This document shows positions 9,601 to 31,679 of a DNA stretch of 64,000 nucleotides, in pieces. Below the pieces are notes generated by a model, which saw only the letters and a list, made by a program, of their open reading frames with translations, was not told the DNA's origin and made no database searches. Source of the DNA: Cristatella mucedo (lineage: Eukaryota > Bryozoa > Phylactolaemata > Cristatellidae); assembly GCA_009760855.2 (NCBI GenBank), contig WPIO01000010.1, forward strand, positions 4,170,001 through 4,234,000, written 5' to 3'. The position numbers and the translations under genes were made by a program. How positions within the stretch are numbered: position 1 is the stretch's first letter; each line of letters starts with the position of its first letter.

Positions 9601-11974
9601 GTTCCATGCTTTGGGAGCATACGAACTGAAGACACCGTCTCCAGAAATTTGAGGTTGGCTAGAGGCACAGCTCAGCGACTTGAGTAAGAAAAACAGGTGG
9701 GATGAGGCAAAGCCTGAGTAGAAAGTATTATGGATAGATATTCTAGAGCAAGAGAATGAATGGATCTAAAAGTTAGTGACACAACCTTTCGGTCGATACA
9801 CTATTTGATAGAAAACTGGGGTAGCTCGGCGAGAATAATAATAATAATGATAATTCAGTTAGCTAATTTAAGAGCCTCATTTTATATATCGGCAGAAGAG
9901 CCTTAACGGCTATCGCCACCTCTTGAAGTAGGCAATGAAGGATTGCCCACTGATGGATTCGAACCCAAGACCTGGGTCGTGAAGAGCAAGCACCTTAACC
10001 TTGGGGTACGACCAAGGCAAGTGGTGTAATGTAGCAGTTGCAACGCTCACGACAGGCAAGCCTAGCTGCTGAGTTTTTCAACAAATGTCAACATACCAAT
10101 GCACATACAGGAAGACCAGTGGATAGTGAGTTGAAAAGTCTATATGCCAAGTCACGAATGTACCAAGAAACATAAAACCTTTATCAGCCATGGATTGAGA
10201 CTTCACCAGACTTGAAAGTTATCAATATATAAGAAACACTCTGTTTTGAAACGCATCGAGACATAGCCAATAGGCAGGTTGGTATACTAACTTGCACTCT
10301 TCCACAAAAGATACGGCCAAAGATTCAACATGGAAGTCTAACAGGAGCAAAAAATACCGATAATCCGATGGAATTTTTCACCGAGCTCCTTGACCTAGGC
10401 TATTAGACAGTGCATAGGTCAAGCAGCTGCTGGCTGTTGCACCAAGTCTACAGCTCAGTTTGGTTCTTTGGTATTAAGACACCAATCAGAAGACCGTACG
10501 CACTATTCTCCCAGCATATGTCTACAGTGAGATTCTGGGGTAACAGTAGTCTGCCAATGAAACCAGAGCTTGTGCATTACTCTGGGTTGATGCGTGATGT
10601 AGATGGACTGGAAATTAATTGCAGTTCTTCAACTAGTTGCAAATGCAGCTGCTAACAAAAACTTGCCAAACATAAGAATTTAACTGATTATCTACGTTTC
10701 CATTACTTGCTTGCATGAGGATATTAAAAATAAAAAAGGTAAATTTGATCCATCAAACTACAAATGGTTGTGAGCAGAAATTCCGAACTGGCGACCATAA
10801 ATCAAGAATATCTAAGACTACTTGACGACCTTTTACTTACGGTCATGGGCACGATGAGTGGCAACCTTGTTTTAAGTCATACTGAACTCTAACTTTTGAG
10901 GGAAAACCCCACAACACTCAGTGACTCTAGTTAGACTTCCGGTCCTTTTTTCGGAAGCTGGAAGCTCCTTGTTTCTGATTTATGCCTACCGAGGGCCAAG
11001 ATGGTTCATCACCAGTTTAGCTTTATCAAAGCTGACTCCTTCTGTTTAATCAAAATTATTTCAGTAGGATCTATGGCCCAAATTGCAGATTCCTCTATGC
11101 GAAGCAGCATGTAGAGAGGGCTGCCAAATGCACGAGGTCTATCTACCACAGCAAAAAAGCTGGTGGACCACCAATATCTAATCAATAAGTTGCAAAGAAA
11201 TGACTGTCCTGGGAAAAAGCTGCCTATGGGTACAAGATAGTGCTGCCAATACACATGACGAATCTTGAGACATTGTGTGAGGCCCATTTATATTGGTTGA
11301 ATTACATTTGATTGACATACAGCACTTGCCACGCATTAAAGCCAACACAATCACCACTTACTGGTAACAACTCAAATAAATGATAGAATTTAGTACCAAG
11401 CAATGCAAGCCTGAGCGAATGTTTTGGTGATAACCAAATCTGCAACCATTTCCCAACCCTTTGCATGCATGACAATGACGCCTTGTCCGTGAGACCATTA
11501 AGTGACAGCATAGACTTACAAAATTGTGATGTAATGTCATGCTCGAGTACATCTTTTCAGGAACTAGTTCGGGCTTCTGAAAAAAGCACCGGGAGGACAA
11601 TGCAGTAACATGTCACCGGCCGCTCAAACAAGTGAGCTCTGCAGACCAGTCAGTGCTGGCCAGTGCTGAAGCACGCGAGCTGCACGCTGAGGCACGAAGG
11701 GAAGGGGCATCAGCGTGCAGCAGAGACCGCGCTGCTGGCCAAGCGGGCGCCGTCCGCCTCACCTGCAGCTCAGACACCAGCTTGGACGGGACATCAGCAT
11801 ACTTTTCGGATTTCCACAGTGCCTTCACTGGAGTGGGCGTGGTCGTCTCGAGGTCCTGTGCCTTCTGCCTGCATTCCCTTTGAATCCTCCTCATGCGCCT
11901 CACATTTTCTTCAATGTGGTTCTTCGGTTGCCTCCCTTTCGAAAAGAGAAAGGCGGACGGAATATGGAGCGACC
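3323..11974 (-). CDS. ENKD1: ENKD1-like enkurin domain protein (five exons found, N-terminus missing)
   Basis: Five minus-strand exons join in consistent phases: 11974-11763, 4884-4690, 4482-4313, 3917-3781 and 3480-3323. In order they encode a basic helix (ENVRRMRRIQRECRQ), the PVKALWKSEKY box, an SELQ end, TADYLRAHSRTG, NSADFIKINGIVA, TMGAVPKYLQLRK, MPDPDHPAGHRLM and the C-terminal enkurin signature ELHSKLSAMPVRSDTL with VEEAIKIFSRPKVFVKVE. This block order and the IFSRPKVFVK ending are what I know from ENKD1 rather than ENKUR. ENKD1 is a microtubule- and centriole-associated protein linked to cilium formation. The 6.9-kb intron between the first two listed exons is filled with LINE and SINE remains. 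The initiating exon was not found; it probably lies between 12 and 16.3 kb. Confidence 0.9.
3633..3698. repeat. (GA)n microsatellite in ENKD1 intron
   Basis: A pure GA run on the plus strand, in the last ENKD1 intron. Confidence 0.98.
3781..3917 (-). CDS. ENKD1: ENKD1 exon (PDPDHPAGH block)
   Basis: The acceptor ctgtag lies just above 3917. One base joins TA of the upstream exon to make Tyr of VPKYL. The donor is AAAT|GTGAGT at 3780. The encoded stretch is rich in Arg/Glu/Lys, then has MPDPDHPAGHRLM and ends RELLRK. Confidence 0.9.
4313..4482 (-). CDS. ENKD1: ENKD1 exon (DFIKINGIVA block)
   Basis: The acceptor gtgctgttcttcag lies just above 4482. The exon enters in phase 0 and the donor is AAATA|GTGAGT at 4312. 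It encodes LHSLRNSADFIKINGIVA, a QQKEEAHEKW helix and TMGAVPK. Confidence 0.9.
4690..4884 (-). CDS. ENKD1: ENKD1 exon (DYLRAHSRTG block)
   Basis: The exon is exactly 65 codons long and in phase 0 at both ends. The acceptor is cttgacag and the donor AACAGC|GTGAGT. It contains TADYLRAHSRTGIPPEAP and ends LSLKRSSSCNS. It has no in-frame start, so simple ORF calling misses it. Confidence 0.8.
5184..5650 (-). mobile_element. Degenerate LINE RT fragment, second LINE family
   Basis: The minus-strand translation (FIKTICTASYCINSLSKI, LTSFLVLFRLDY) parallels the copy at 34417-34629 but is eroded. Confidence 0.6.
5660..7935 (+). mobile_element. Degenerate L2-like LINE, interrupted by a SINE
   Basis: It collinearly matches the copy at 56983-58662: a pre-RT linker, an RT palm remnant with YAVD in place of YADD, and the 3' end with the CTAACCATATTTGCATGCTGA repeats. 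Many stops and frameshifts are present. SINE-A is inserted at 6380-6529. Confidence 0.75.
6380..6529 (-). mobile_element. SINE-A (tRNA-headed, LINE-tailed)
   Basis: Reversed, it has an A-box-like GTTTGGTCCAGCGGTTAA, a B-box-like GGGCTCGAGCCC (one difference) and the LINE-like tail. It is flanked by two copies of about 125 bp of LINE. Confidence 0.75.
8020..8530 (-). mobile_element. LINE RT relic of a more diverged copy
   Basis: Minus-strand translation gives LLNLSAAFATIDQDSVLERL, FVESYLSDRVQS and KSGKLRPMLKKPRFDSDVL, the usual RT blocks of CR1/L2-type LINEs, broken by stops. Confidence 0.7.
8184..8253. repeat. 35-bp tandem duplication
   Basis: Two adjacent copies starting ACAGATTGAGTAGGACAGGG differ at one base. 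They lie in the LINE relic. Confidence 0.9.
9395..10130 (-). mobile_element. LINE 3' end, split by SINE-B
   Basis: A (ACT/AAT)n-rich tail at 9336-9375 is followed by GGCCCTCAGAGAACC, then the reversed C-terminal RT region (TTTGGGAGCATACGAACT). SINE-B interrupts it at 9849-10018. Confidence 0.7.
9849..10018 (-). mobile_element. SINE-B copy
   Basis: Reversed, it shows the B box GGGTTCGAATCC and a tail ending TATAAAATGAGGCTC, shared with other SINE-B copies in the window. Confidence 0.7.
10131..11612. other. ENKD1 intron sequence without recognised content
   Basis: Only short open frames with no recognisable protein signature are present. Confidence 0.5.
11763..11974 (-). CDS. ENKD1: ENKD1 exon (KALWKSEKY block)
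   Basis: The donor is GAGCTGCAG|GTGAGG at 11762, in phase 0, matching the phase-0 acceptor at 4884. The exon encodes QPKNHIEENVRRMRRIQREC and TPVKALWKSEKYADVPSKL. The acceptor cgtcatgcag just above 11974 is my best guess; the upstream boundary is uncertain. Confidence 0.82.
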
Positions 11975-12898
11975 CTGCATGACGGCTTCGTGACAGAATT
12001 CGACTTCGGTCTGTGCTACTAGAGACGCTGGCAACGCCGGCCAGTCGCCACCCACAGCAGATGTAACCTTGCTGCCACACGACAATATACCACGGGCAAT
12101 GATGCTTAGTGTGTGAAGAAAAATTGGTTCATCAATGCTCAGGAATCCCTCGCCCGATTCTCACTGGCTCAATCACACTGCCTTCGACAAGAAGCAGCCA
12201 TATTCACAAACCCGAACACAAGTACAGTAGAGAAGTGTCACAACAGGCTGGGCTCACCCGGCGAAATGGCAGCTGTCGCCTCGGGTGGTCTCGTTCATTA
12301 CTGAGAGATCAATTACTTGTTTTTAATTAATCTCTCAACACCCCAATGCCAGGCTGAGCTTGGCTACTTGAGCACCAGCAGGCAGTGGGAGCACCTACCC
12401 ATCCATGTGGGGACATAACAACAAGAGCGACACACATCGATCGCCGGGGTCTGAGCAAGATCAGAGGTCAGCGATCGATTGGCACATCTTTGGCACAAAG
12501 CTAGTCCAGCCGTAGACCATCGCAAAGTAAATCTTAACCCTACCGACTACCTCTGTGGCAAAAAGTGCCACCACTGGTGATCACTTCAGTGATTGTGTGA
12601 CTTGCGCACTATTTTGGCTTAAAGACTACCAACGACAGTCGCAGCACAAAGGCAGCTTAAATTCTTTCCACAATGCTTGCACGATGCCACAGATAGTGCT
12701 CCTGTGGTCGATTCTGGCACTTCCATTCATCGTCATAGAAAAGTGTAACGACCACTTAATCCTCTTGGTCTAGAGGAATTACAGCCATAAACATTTCACA
12801 TTACATGATAACCCTGGAAATAACAAAGCGCCTGCATGCACCCTTAAGCAGCACCCATCGCTTCAAATCGAACACTAGAAATAGTCTACTGTCAGGGT

Positions 12899-13042
<144 letters not shown>

Positions 13043-13562
13043 TTACTAGATACCCAAAGCCTGGAAATCCCTGCCTCCAGACAGACTACGCACAGTCATC
13101 TCTTGATTTCAAAACATTCAAAAAGAAGCTAAAAAACCTACCTGCTCCTCAAAGGTTGTGTGTGGTCCATCCGAATGAATTGTCCTGCGTGTGCTTGTGT
13201 GCTACGAAACTGTGTATGCCAAGAGAAGCAGTTAAGTATATGCTTTGCATGGTACCCGATAAACTTTTCTAATTTGCTGCATGCTTTTGTGCTTACCTGG
13301 ACATGATTTGTAAGTTACTAAGCAGTGGTCCTACTAACCACCGGTCCCGAGTCTCGTCATAAATGCTTTTGCATGCGTGTCTAGGCATGCCATTTGAATT
13401 CTTTTGCAAGCTTGCCTCAGCCGAATAACTTGCTTGTAATCAACTCTTAGTGATCGCTCCTCCTGAATCAAGCTGCAGCATGTGAATAGAGATTCAGTTC
13501 TCTTAGGGCACCATTCAAAATAATAATAAATATTATTACTATTATTACTATTATTATTAATA
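13043..13562 (+). mobile_element. L2-like LINE 3' end
   Basis: It begins with the CCCAAAGCCTGGAA block, continues through the run of lysine codons that ends the RT ORF and finishes in an ATT-rich tail. Confidence 0.65.
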
Positions 13563-13840
13563 TCACTTTATGTTGAGCAAGGGGCGGATGGAAGACATGC
13601 CACCTACTCACCCAAGCTAACATCTTCGCTAAGCAGATACGAGCTCACACAGAAGAAAGGTGCAGACCAGATCCGACACAATTTGCAGCTACTTGCAAAT
13701 AACCCAGACGAGCGGATATAAATAATTAACCACTGCAGCAGCTCGGGTAGGGATATTTGACAACCGCATTTCGTGGCGAGCATAGTGAGCAATGCAGATC
13801 CGGCTGGTAGCAGCTCTGCTTGGGTAACAGGCCCCCCAGC

Positions 13841-13900
13841 GCAGAGCTCCGCAGAGCTCCGCAGAGCTCCGCAGAGCTCCGCAGAGCTCCGCAGAGCTCG
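13841..13900. repeat. 10-bp minisatellite, six copies
   Basis: Six head-to-tail copies of GCAGAGCTCC are present, the last with one change. Confidence 0.97.
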
Positions 13901-13984
13901 CGCACTCTCACTTGCGCACACAAATGCACACCTGCACTCATTCATACGCAGCACACAAGGCACAACACAGCCGGCTCGCGCATA

Positions 13985-13985
13985 T

Positions 13986-14049
<64 letters not shown>
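13985..14049. repeat. (CA)n microsatellite
   Basis: A pure CA run is followed by imperfect CA-rich sequence to about 14,250. Confidence 0.97.
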
Positions 14050-14052
<3 letters not shown>

Positions 14053-15799
14053 TGCACATACATCTATACACACACATACACACACTCACAAACTCGCGCG
14101 CACACACACACAAACACACAAGCACGCACATGCACACACTAGCACTCGTGCAAACACACATCGGGTGCACATGCAAGCAAACACACACACATCGGAGCGC
14201 ACACACGCAGTAAGCACGTGCACACAGTAATCACGTGCACGCATGCACTCCCACACACTCATCACGACGCTGACAAGCTCCTCGCACAATGGTCAGCCGC
14301 GTTGCTGTCTGAGCCTCTCCAGAAGCTGGGTAATGGCGTGGAGCGCAGGAGCAGCCTTAACCTTAAAATGGCCCTTTGATATGACCAGACAGACTCTCAC
14401 TGCATACCCGTAGCCTGCGCACCAATCCCCCAAACCTTTCCAGACTTGTCGGACCTCATCTACTCTCCGGGAAGCCGAGCTTGAGTCCGAGGTGCTATGC
14501 CACTTCACTCATTAGTCCGGCTGCTGCAGGCTTGCTGGCATTGGCATGCCGCATCTGCGTGCTGGCAGCAAAGCGGCCTCGACTCGGCACCTGGTTCTTC
14601 ACGCTTATATGTGCTTTCTGCTGCATTTCCTAATAGCAGCGGCGATCGATCGTAGGGCGAGCACGACGCGAGGGACGGCGAGCGGCTGCACTGACCGGCG
14701 CTGCTGTGAACTCTGGCTGAGCTAGCACCGAAGCGAGCTCAGGCACCCAGCACAAAAGCTCGTACAAAAAGTGGCGGCTCGACAGTGCCGAGCGTCCAGC
14801 CGGCCAGTAAGCCAGCACGGGAGAGCGCGGCGCCGAGGGGTCGTCGCGAACGACGACCCCTCGTGCTAACGTCATCGAACTGCAGCCTCTTTGCGACTCA
14901 ACGACACTGCAAAGAGCAGTCCGGCAAAAAGTGGTGGCAATCAAAAGCCAACGTTCGAGTCTGCAATGCGCTCAAGTCGACGGCTCAAGTCGAAGGTGAA
15001 GAAAACGATGCGAAACACCGGTCCGGAGCCCCACACGACTTCGTGGTGGCAGTAACCGCAGCCGACGAAGCAGCAGAGCATAACGCAGGTGGCCGTTATC
15101 AGGCTGGGGGGGGGGGTTGGTCGGCGTCAGACTGCTGCGACTATTCATTTAATTTCTCGCATCTAGGATCAAGATCTTCCTCTTTCTCGGTCGAAGCAAA
15201 CTTTTACAATAATCAGCATTCGTGCTTGGACCCTAACGCCACTGGGCACCGGAAGCTGCCAAACGCTGAGCAGCCAGCCAGTACAGCCTTCTCCGTCAAA
15301 TGAATTGCGGTCTCCCGGAAGAAAGCAAAGCAACCATATGAACGTCTGACCATAAAGGGCAGCAGAAACGACCATTCTTATGGATCAAAGTGGCTACGGG
15401 CGGTATGCATAGCTCGCCCAAAGCTGCTAAGCCTGGCTTTTCCCAAAGCCAAGGAAGGGCGTTCAAAGGTTTCCAGCGAGCGAACTGTAAATAGAAAGAG
15501 ATTTTGCTCTCCTCTGGTGGTATAAAAACAGCATGTTGTTGTTATTATTATCATTACTATTAAATCTCGTGGCCGCAGCTCGAGAGCCGGCCGGGCTGGC
15601 CAAGTAAGGCCAGGTCCCGTATCGCAAAACGAAGACTCGTACTCAGCCTGCTTGAGCCGAAGCTTGTTCCGCTGACTGCTAGGCCACCAGACCACGGTCT
15701 GTCTGTTTGGCTTCCCTGAGGCTTCAGGAAGGCCTCTTCCCTCGTAAGGGTCTTAGGAGCTGGACGCCAAGACATTGGTCCGCATAATGCAGCTGCCAT

Positions 15800-16350
15800 G
15801 AACCGGCTGCTCGCCTCGGACTGCTGCAACGGCAACACAAGCAGAAATCGACCCACTTCGCGTTCACGCGCGCCGCTAGCGGATTCCGACGGACGGCGCT
15901 CGCAAAGCGGCGGCGGCAGCTGCGGCAGCGGCAGCGGCAGCACCAGCGAGGCGCCAGGTGCCGACGAGGAGCGGCCGGCAAAGCAGTCGTGCAAAGCCCG
16001 TGCGGCAGCGGCGGCCCCACCGCCGAGTCGCGGACACGCCCTCTACGGCCGCACGCATTCTGCTGTCGATCGCGCGGGCACGGAACGACGGCATGCACGC
16101 CGGCACACGACGGCCGCGGCGCGCGACATTTCCGGAACGCGAGCAGACGGACGGACGGATGGGCGAGCGGCACGCCGGCGCGTTCAGCTCCCCACCCAGT
16201 GCGCTCGAATTCATGCCGCTAGATTTTCGCGCCGCTTCTAAGCGCGCGCGCAAGCGCCGACGAGGGCACGCGGCGGACTCCGAAACGTCTAGCCGGTGCT
16301 CTTTCACTCCGTCGACGTCCCTCGCGGCGCTGCGTACAACATAGGCCGGC
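15800..16350. promoter_or_regulatory. CpG-rich block, candidate ENKD1/C2orf81 bidirectional promoter
   Basis: CpG dinucleotides are dense (for example CGCGTTCACGCGCGCCGC at about 15,859), unlike the flanks. It lies upstream of both the minus-strand ENKD1 and the plus-strand C2orf81. Inference only; I see no TATA box. Confidence 0.45.
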
Positions 16351-16428
16351 CGGCTGCGAGAGCGCACAAAGGCAGCTGGCTGCTGACAATCTGAGCGCGA
16401 GCTAGAGAGAGAAAGAGAAAGAGTGAGT

Positions 16429-16550
<122 letters not shown>

Positions 16551-17212
16551 CTTGGTGATTTGGCGTACAACGCCGCTAATAAAGCCGTCCTGCAATCTCG
16601 AGAAAGTACGCTATGCTAGCGAGGCAGACCGGAATAGCCGAAAGACGATGCGCAGAAACAATCTTCTACGCTACGATAAGTCAGTGCAACCATTTCACAT
16701 ACGCTGCAGGTTGATTTGCACACGCACACTTACTTCGGCGCCACTGAGGATGACGGGAGTGTAAATCAATTGCCACCACCCTAAGCGAACGGTGAGCGAC
16801 CGACATCACAAGATGCTGTCGGCCGACGGATGGGTTAGTACGGTACCTGAGACCTGGCATGACTGGCGGCCAAGTTCAGGCTTGTTAAGTGTTCACATAA
16901 AAGAAAGAAGCATTTAAAACAGCCACGTTTCTTTAATTATACATAAGTCTTGAACGAATGAACTGCCCTTCCGTGACCTAACCGAAATGGTGAACGGCAG
17001 CCGGCGTAGTCCCTAGCAACGCGACTCCATTGCTGCCCGGAGCATCCGCGCTGCGACGGAAGCGCTCCCGATGTAGCCCGTAGTCCTGGCTTTATGCGTC
17101 GTCGATGAAGAGAAGGTCTTGACCGTCATGAGAAGCTCGTCAAATACCGATCTAGTTAGCCTGTGAGCATTTATTCATTTCTCAGCAGGACTCGGCCAAG
17201 AAGCAGCAGAAG

Positions 17213-28196
<10,984 letters not shown>

Positions 28197-28415
28197 CGGC
28201 GAGACAGGACGCTCGAGACGACGAACGTCGCAATAATTCCTGTCAGCGCTTCTATGTATGCGGAAACAATACGAGCCGGCCAGTGCTACCCTGCAGAACA
28301 GGAGAGCTCCATGGCTCGGCGGCAGCAGAGAGCTCGCTGCTAAATTCCCCCTCGAACATCAGAGAGCTCCTAGTGCTACGCCGCCAACTGTGGTGCAGCA
28401 GTAGCATCGTGTGTA

Positions 28416-28421
28416 AATAAA
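28416..28421 (+). terminator. Candidate polyadenylation signal of C2orf81
   Basis: AATAAA lies 220 bp after the C2orf81 stop codon. Confidence 0.6.
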
Positions 28422-28992
28422 TGACGGCCTGCTCGTATTAGCTGTGCCGCATCAAGTTCTCTCCGTGTCATGAAATACGGCGCCGTATCAAAAGCGCGAA
28501 AGACAAAAGCGAGAAACGCTAGCAACCTCAACAAATGCGTGCACGACAATATCGAAAAACTATTGCAATAATTTTGTATTCTATATGATTTAATTGATTT
28601 AACTCTAACTGACCTTTTGTCGTCCAAATCAATTGCTGTTATACTAAAAAGAAAAAAATATTGGATTTCACGGCTGGTGTGGAAGTAGCAATAATGCGCC
28701 TAGTTTCGTCATGCATTGTTAATGCAAACTATGAATCCAGCAAGTATTAAGTCGGATTTTGAGAAAGCTAGTCAGAATGCCTGTTCAACCATCTTTTCTA
28801 GAGCGCAGCTCGTTGGATGGAAGCTTGGTCTCGGACAGAATCTTTGCCGCAACGTTCAAAGATTTTAATCTTGCAACATACCGTGACGACAAAAATCTAT
28901 AGATGCACGTCGTATAGCTCATGTTCCAGCTGCATTCAACTGATTGACCGATGACTGCCCTCCTCTGATGGAACCGTTGATCAACTACTTGG

Positions 28993-29101
<109 letters not shown>

Positions 29102-29124
29102 GTTTCCTTTGCAATTATGGAATA

Positions 29125-29765
29125 GTTGGGGTCCCACGATTAACTACGATACACTTCCGCAATAAATGTCAGAACACTTTGGTTTTGATTCCAAATATAC
29201 AGAATGGTGTAACGGGTTCACCCACATACTTGCATGCAATTATGCGATCTCGTGCTATGGCTTCAAATGGTTCGGGTCAACTAGGCTATTTACACATTTG
29301 AAGGCCGCTACAGCTGCCATTACCACAAAAACTTCGCAAAAATGCGGTTTTGATTCCGAATGATAGAGATTCCAAATGATAGTATGCCAAATTTACTCAC
29401 GAAATTTCGTAGGATTGCCATTGTGCACTCTCATTTATGGCCTCCGCAGTTCTGGCCGAAATGGCAGCCAAAAAATTTGTATTGCAATAAAGTTGCCGAT
29501 TCCACCAAAGTCGGCGTACAACTGGGGTTTTTATTCGAAATTATAGATGGTGTTGCACGTTTACTCACCAGGTTTCATGCGATTGTGTTGGGGCGTTTTC
29601 ATGCTATGGCCTCCCACCGCCCGGTCCAAATGGTAGCCCTTAGTAGTCAAGCTGAGATACAGCTGCCATTTCCACAATAGGTGTAAAACTACGGTTTTGA
29701 TTACACATTACAGATAGAAGTGTTTCGGGTTAACCCACCTTATTTAATCACATTTGGTGGGGGTA
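29125..29765 (-). repeat. Satellite-like array, inverted relative to 31,680-33,850
   Basis: The reverse complement contains the unit landmarks GGAATCAAAACCGCA, TGGCAGCTGTA and CCATAGCACGAGA. About three to four diverged units are seen. Confidence 0.75.
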
Positions 29766-29849
29766 TTGTAATGCTGATCTGATGGTGAAATAGCTGATCG
29801 CTTCTCTAGCTTCTTTGTCAACAGATAGACAAGATCAGGGAGTTCATCC

Positions 29850-31672
29850 CTAAAATGGCAGCATCCCCCCCCAGGAATCATGTCCCTCTATTCCATGCAG
29901 TACATTCAAGGAGGTCACTAGTGACCTCGTCCTGAAGTTCATATCCAATGCAAAGAAGACGACGAGTTCTCTAGACCCTATTCCCACTGTCCTGCTTTTA
30001 CGATTCATTGATCTGCTGCTGCCATGGATAACTAACATCACACATATATCTTTAGCTTCAGGATATGTCCCAGCACCTTTCAAAAAAGCTGTAGTAAAGC
30101 CACTACTCAAGAGAAAAACACTAGACCGAGAGAACTAAACAATTCCGCCCAGTCTCCCTTCTACGTCCCTATCAAAGACCTGGAACGAGTCGTGACAGAC
30201 CAGCTGAACTCATATATTGAAACTTCAAACCTTGCTAGTAAGTTCCAGTCTGATTTTAGAGCTAACCACTCCGCAGAGTCAGCATTGCTTCGGGTGTATA
30301 GCAACCTACTTAGGAAAGCAGACTTAGATAGAGTGTCTCTGCTTGTTTTGCACGGTATTTCGGCAGCTTTCGATACTGTCGATCACAAAGTCCTTCTTGA
30401 GCGCCTCTCATCCCGCCTAGGCATCACTGGCACTGCGCTGCAATCGCTCGGGTCCTATCTCAGTGGGAGACTCCAGAGTATTAATGTAAATAGACAAAGA
30501 TCATCCGAGGCACCTCTGAAATATGGGGCCCTCAGGGCTCTGTACTCAATCCCGTTCTTTTCACGGTTTATACTCTCCTTCTAGCCGATGTGATTGCCAA
30601 GCACAATCTAGGCTTTCACTTCTATGCGGATGACACTCAGTTGTACCTTTGCTTTGATCCCTCCCAGCCCTCCTGCACGTTGAATTATCTCAACTCCCTT
30701 ACTGCGTGCATTGATGACATCCGCATTTGGATGGCAGCAAACCTTCTTAAATCGAATGATGATAGAACCAAACTACCAGTTATGGGCAAACAAACTGTGA
30801 CTCAAAAATAGGAAAGCATTACGCTCAAAATTGGCTCTGCCTGCACATCTCCTGTTGAATCTGCACGAAATCTGGGTGTCTTGTTCTAATGTGACCTTTC
30901 ATTAGACGGTCACATCAGCGCCACAGTCAAGTCTTTGAGCTACTTGAGCTTGCTTAGACATTGATAACACATCTAAGCTGGTTCCTAAATTTTCAACATC
31001 CCTTATCGACTTCTGCAACTCACTGCTTGCTGGCCTACCCGCTGGTTCAATCAGGCCCTTACAGTGCAGAATTCTGCAGCTAGGCTTGTCTGGGGTGAGC
31101 ATCGCAGTTGTAACATCATACCACTCCTTGCCGACCTTCGCTGGCTTCCAGGCAAGCAGTGCATCGACTTCAAGGTTCGGTCACTCTCTTTTACGTCATT
31201 TCCTTCTTTGGCTCCAGCCTACCTATTAGATCTACTCTCCGCTAAGCTAAGCATCGTATCACCCGATTTTCGCAATCGTTTACCTATACCTCAAACGTAC
31301 CTCAAATCGTTTGGAGACTGTGCCTTTAGCTCGTAAGCTCCCAAAGCCTAGAATACGCTTCCGACTTGCGTCACGACATTCCCTGTCTTGACCACATTAA
31401 AAAAAACTAAAAATGCATCTATCTATGACAGCATTTAGTGGGTCCATATGATTCGTCTTTTATGTGCTTATGCGTGCTGACACTGTGCATGCTGCCACCA
31501 ACTATATTTGCGTGCTGACCATGTGCATGTCATCTCTGTCTATGTTATGCTTGTTCATGGAACATGCTACCACTAACCATTCGATTATGCTTCGTTTATA
31601 GCAAATTTAAAGCGTCTAATAAGAAATTGAGTTCTTAGAGGGAACCATAGCAAATTTAATTAGTATTATTTT
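29850..31672 (+). mobile_element. L2-like LINE, degenerate
   Basis: Translation gives [56 protein letters not shown] and FHFYADDTQLYLCFD (intact YADD). Several stops break it. It ends with the AAGCGTCTAATAAGAAATTG tail. Confidence 0.85.
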
Positions 31673-31679
31673 ATATAAT

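Noticed and set aside
13604-14289. Open frames made of Cys/Val or His/Thr runs
   Set aside because: Translations of the CA repeat, not genes.
14293-14508. Minus-strand open frame ending ITQLLERLRQQRG
   Set aside because: Not similar to any family I know, no splice context that fits ENKD1.
15560-15994. Minus-strand frame starting MAAALCGPMSWRPAPK as ENKD1 first exon
   Set aside because: Position is attractive, but no convincing donor with the right phase and no clear similarity to the ENKD1 N-terminus.
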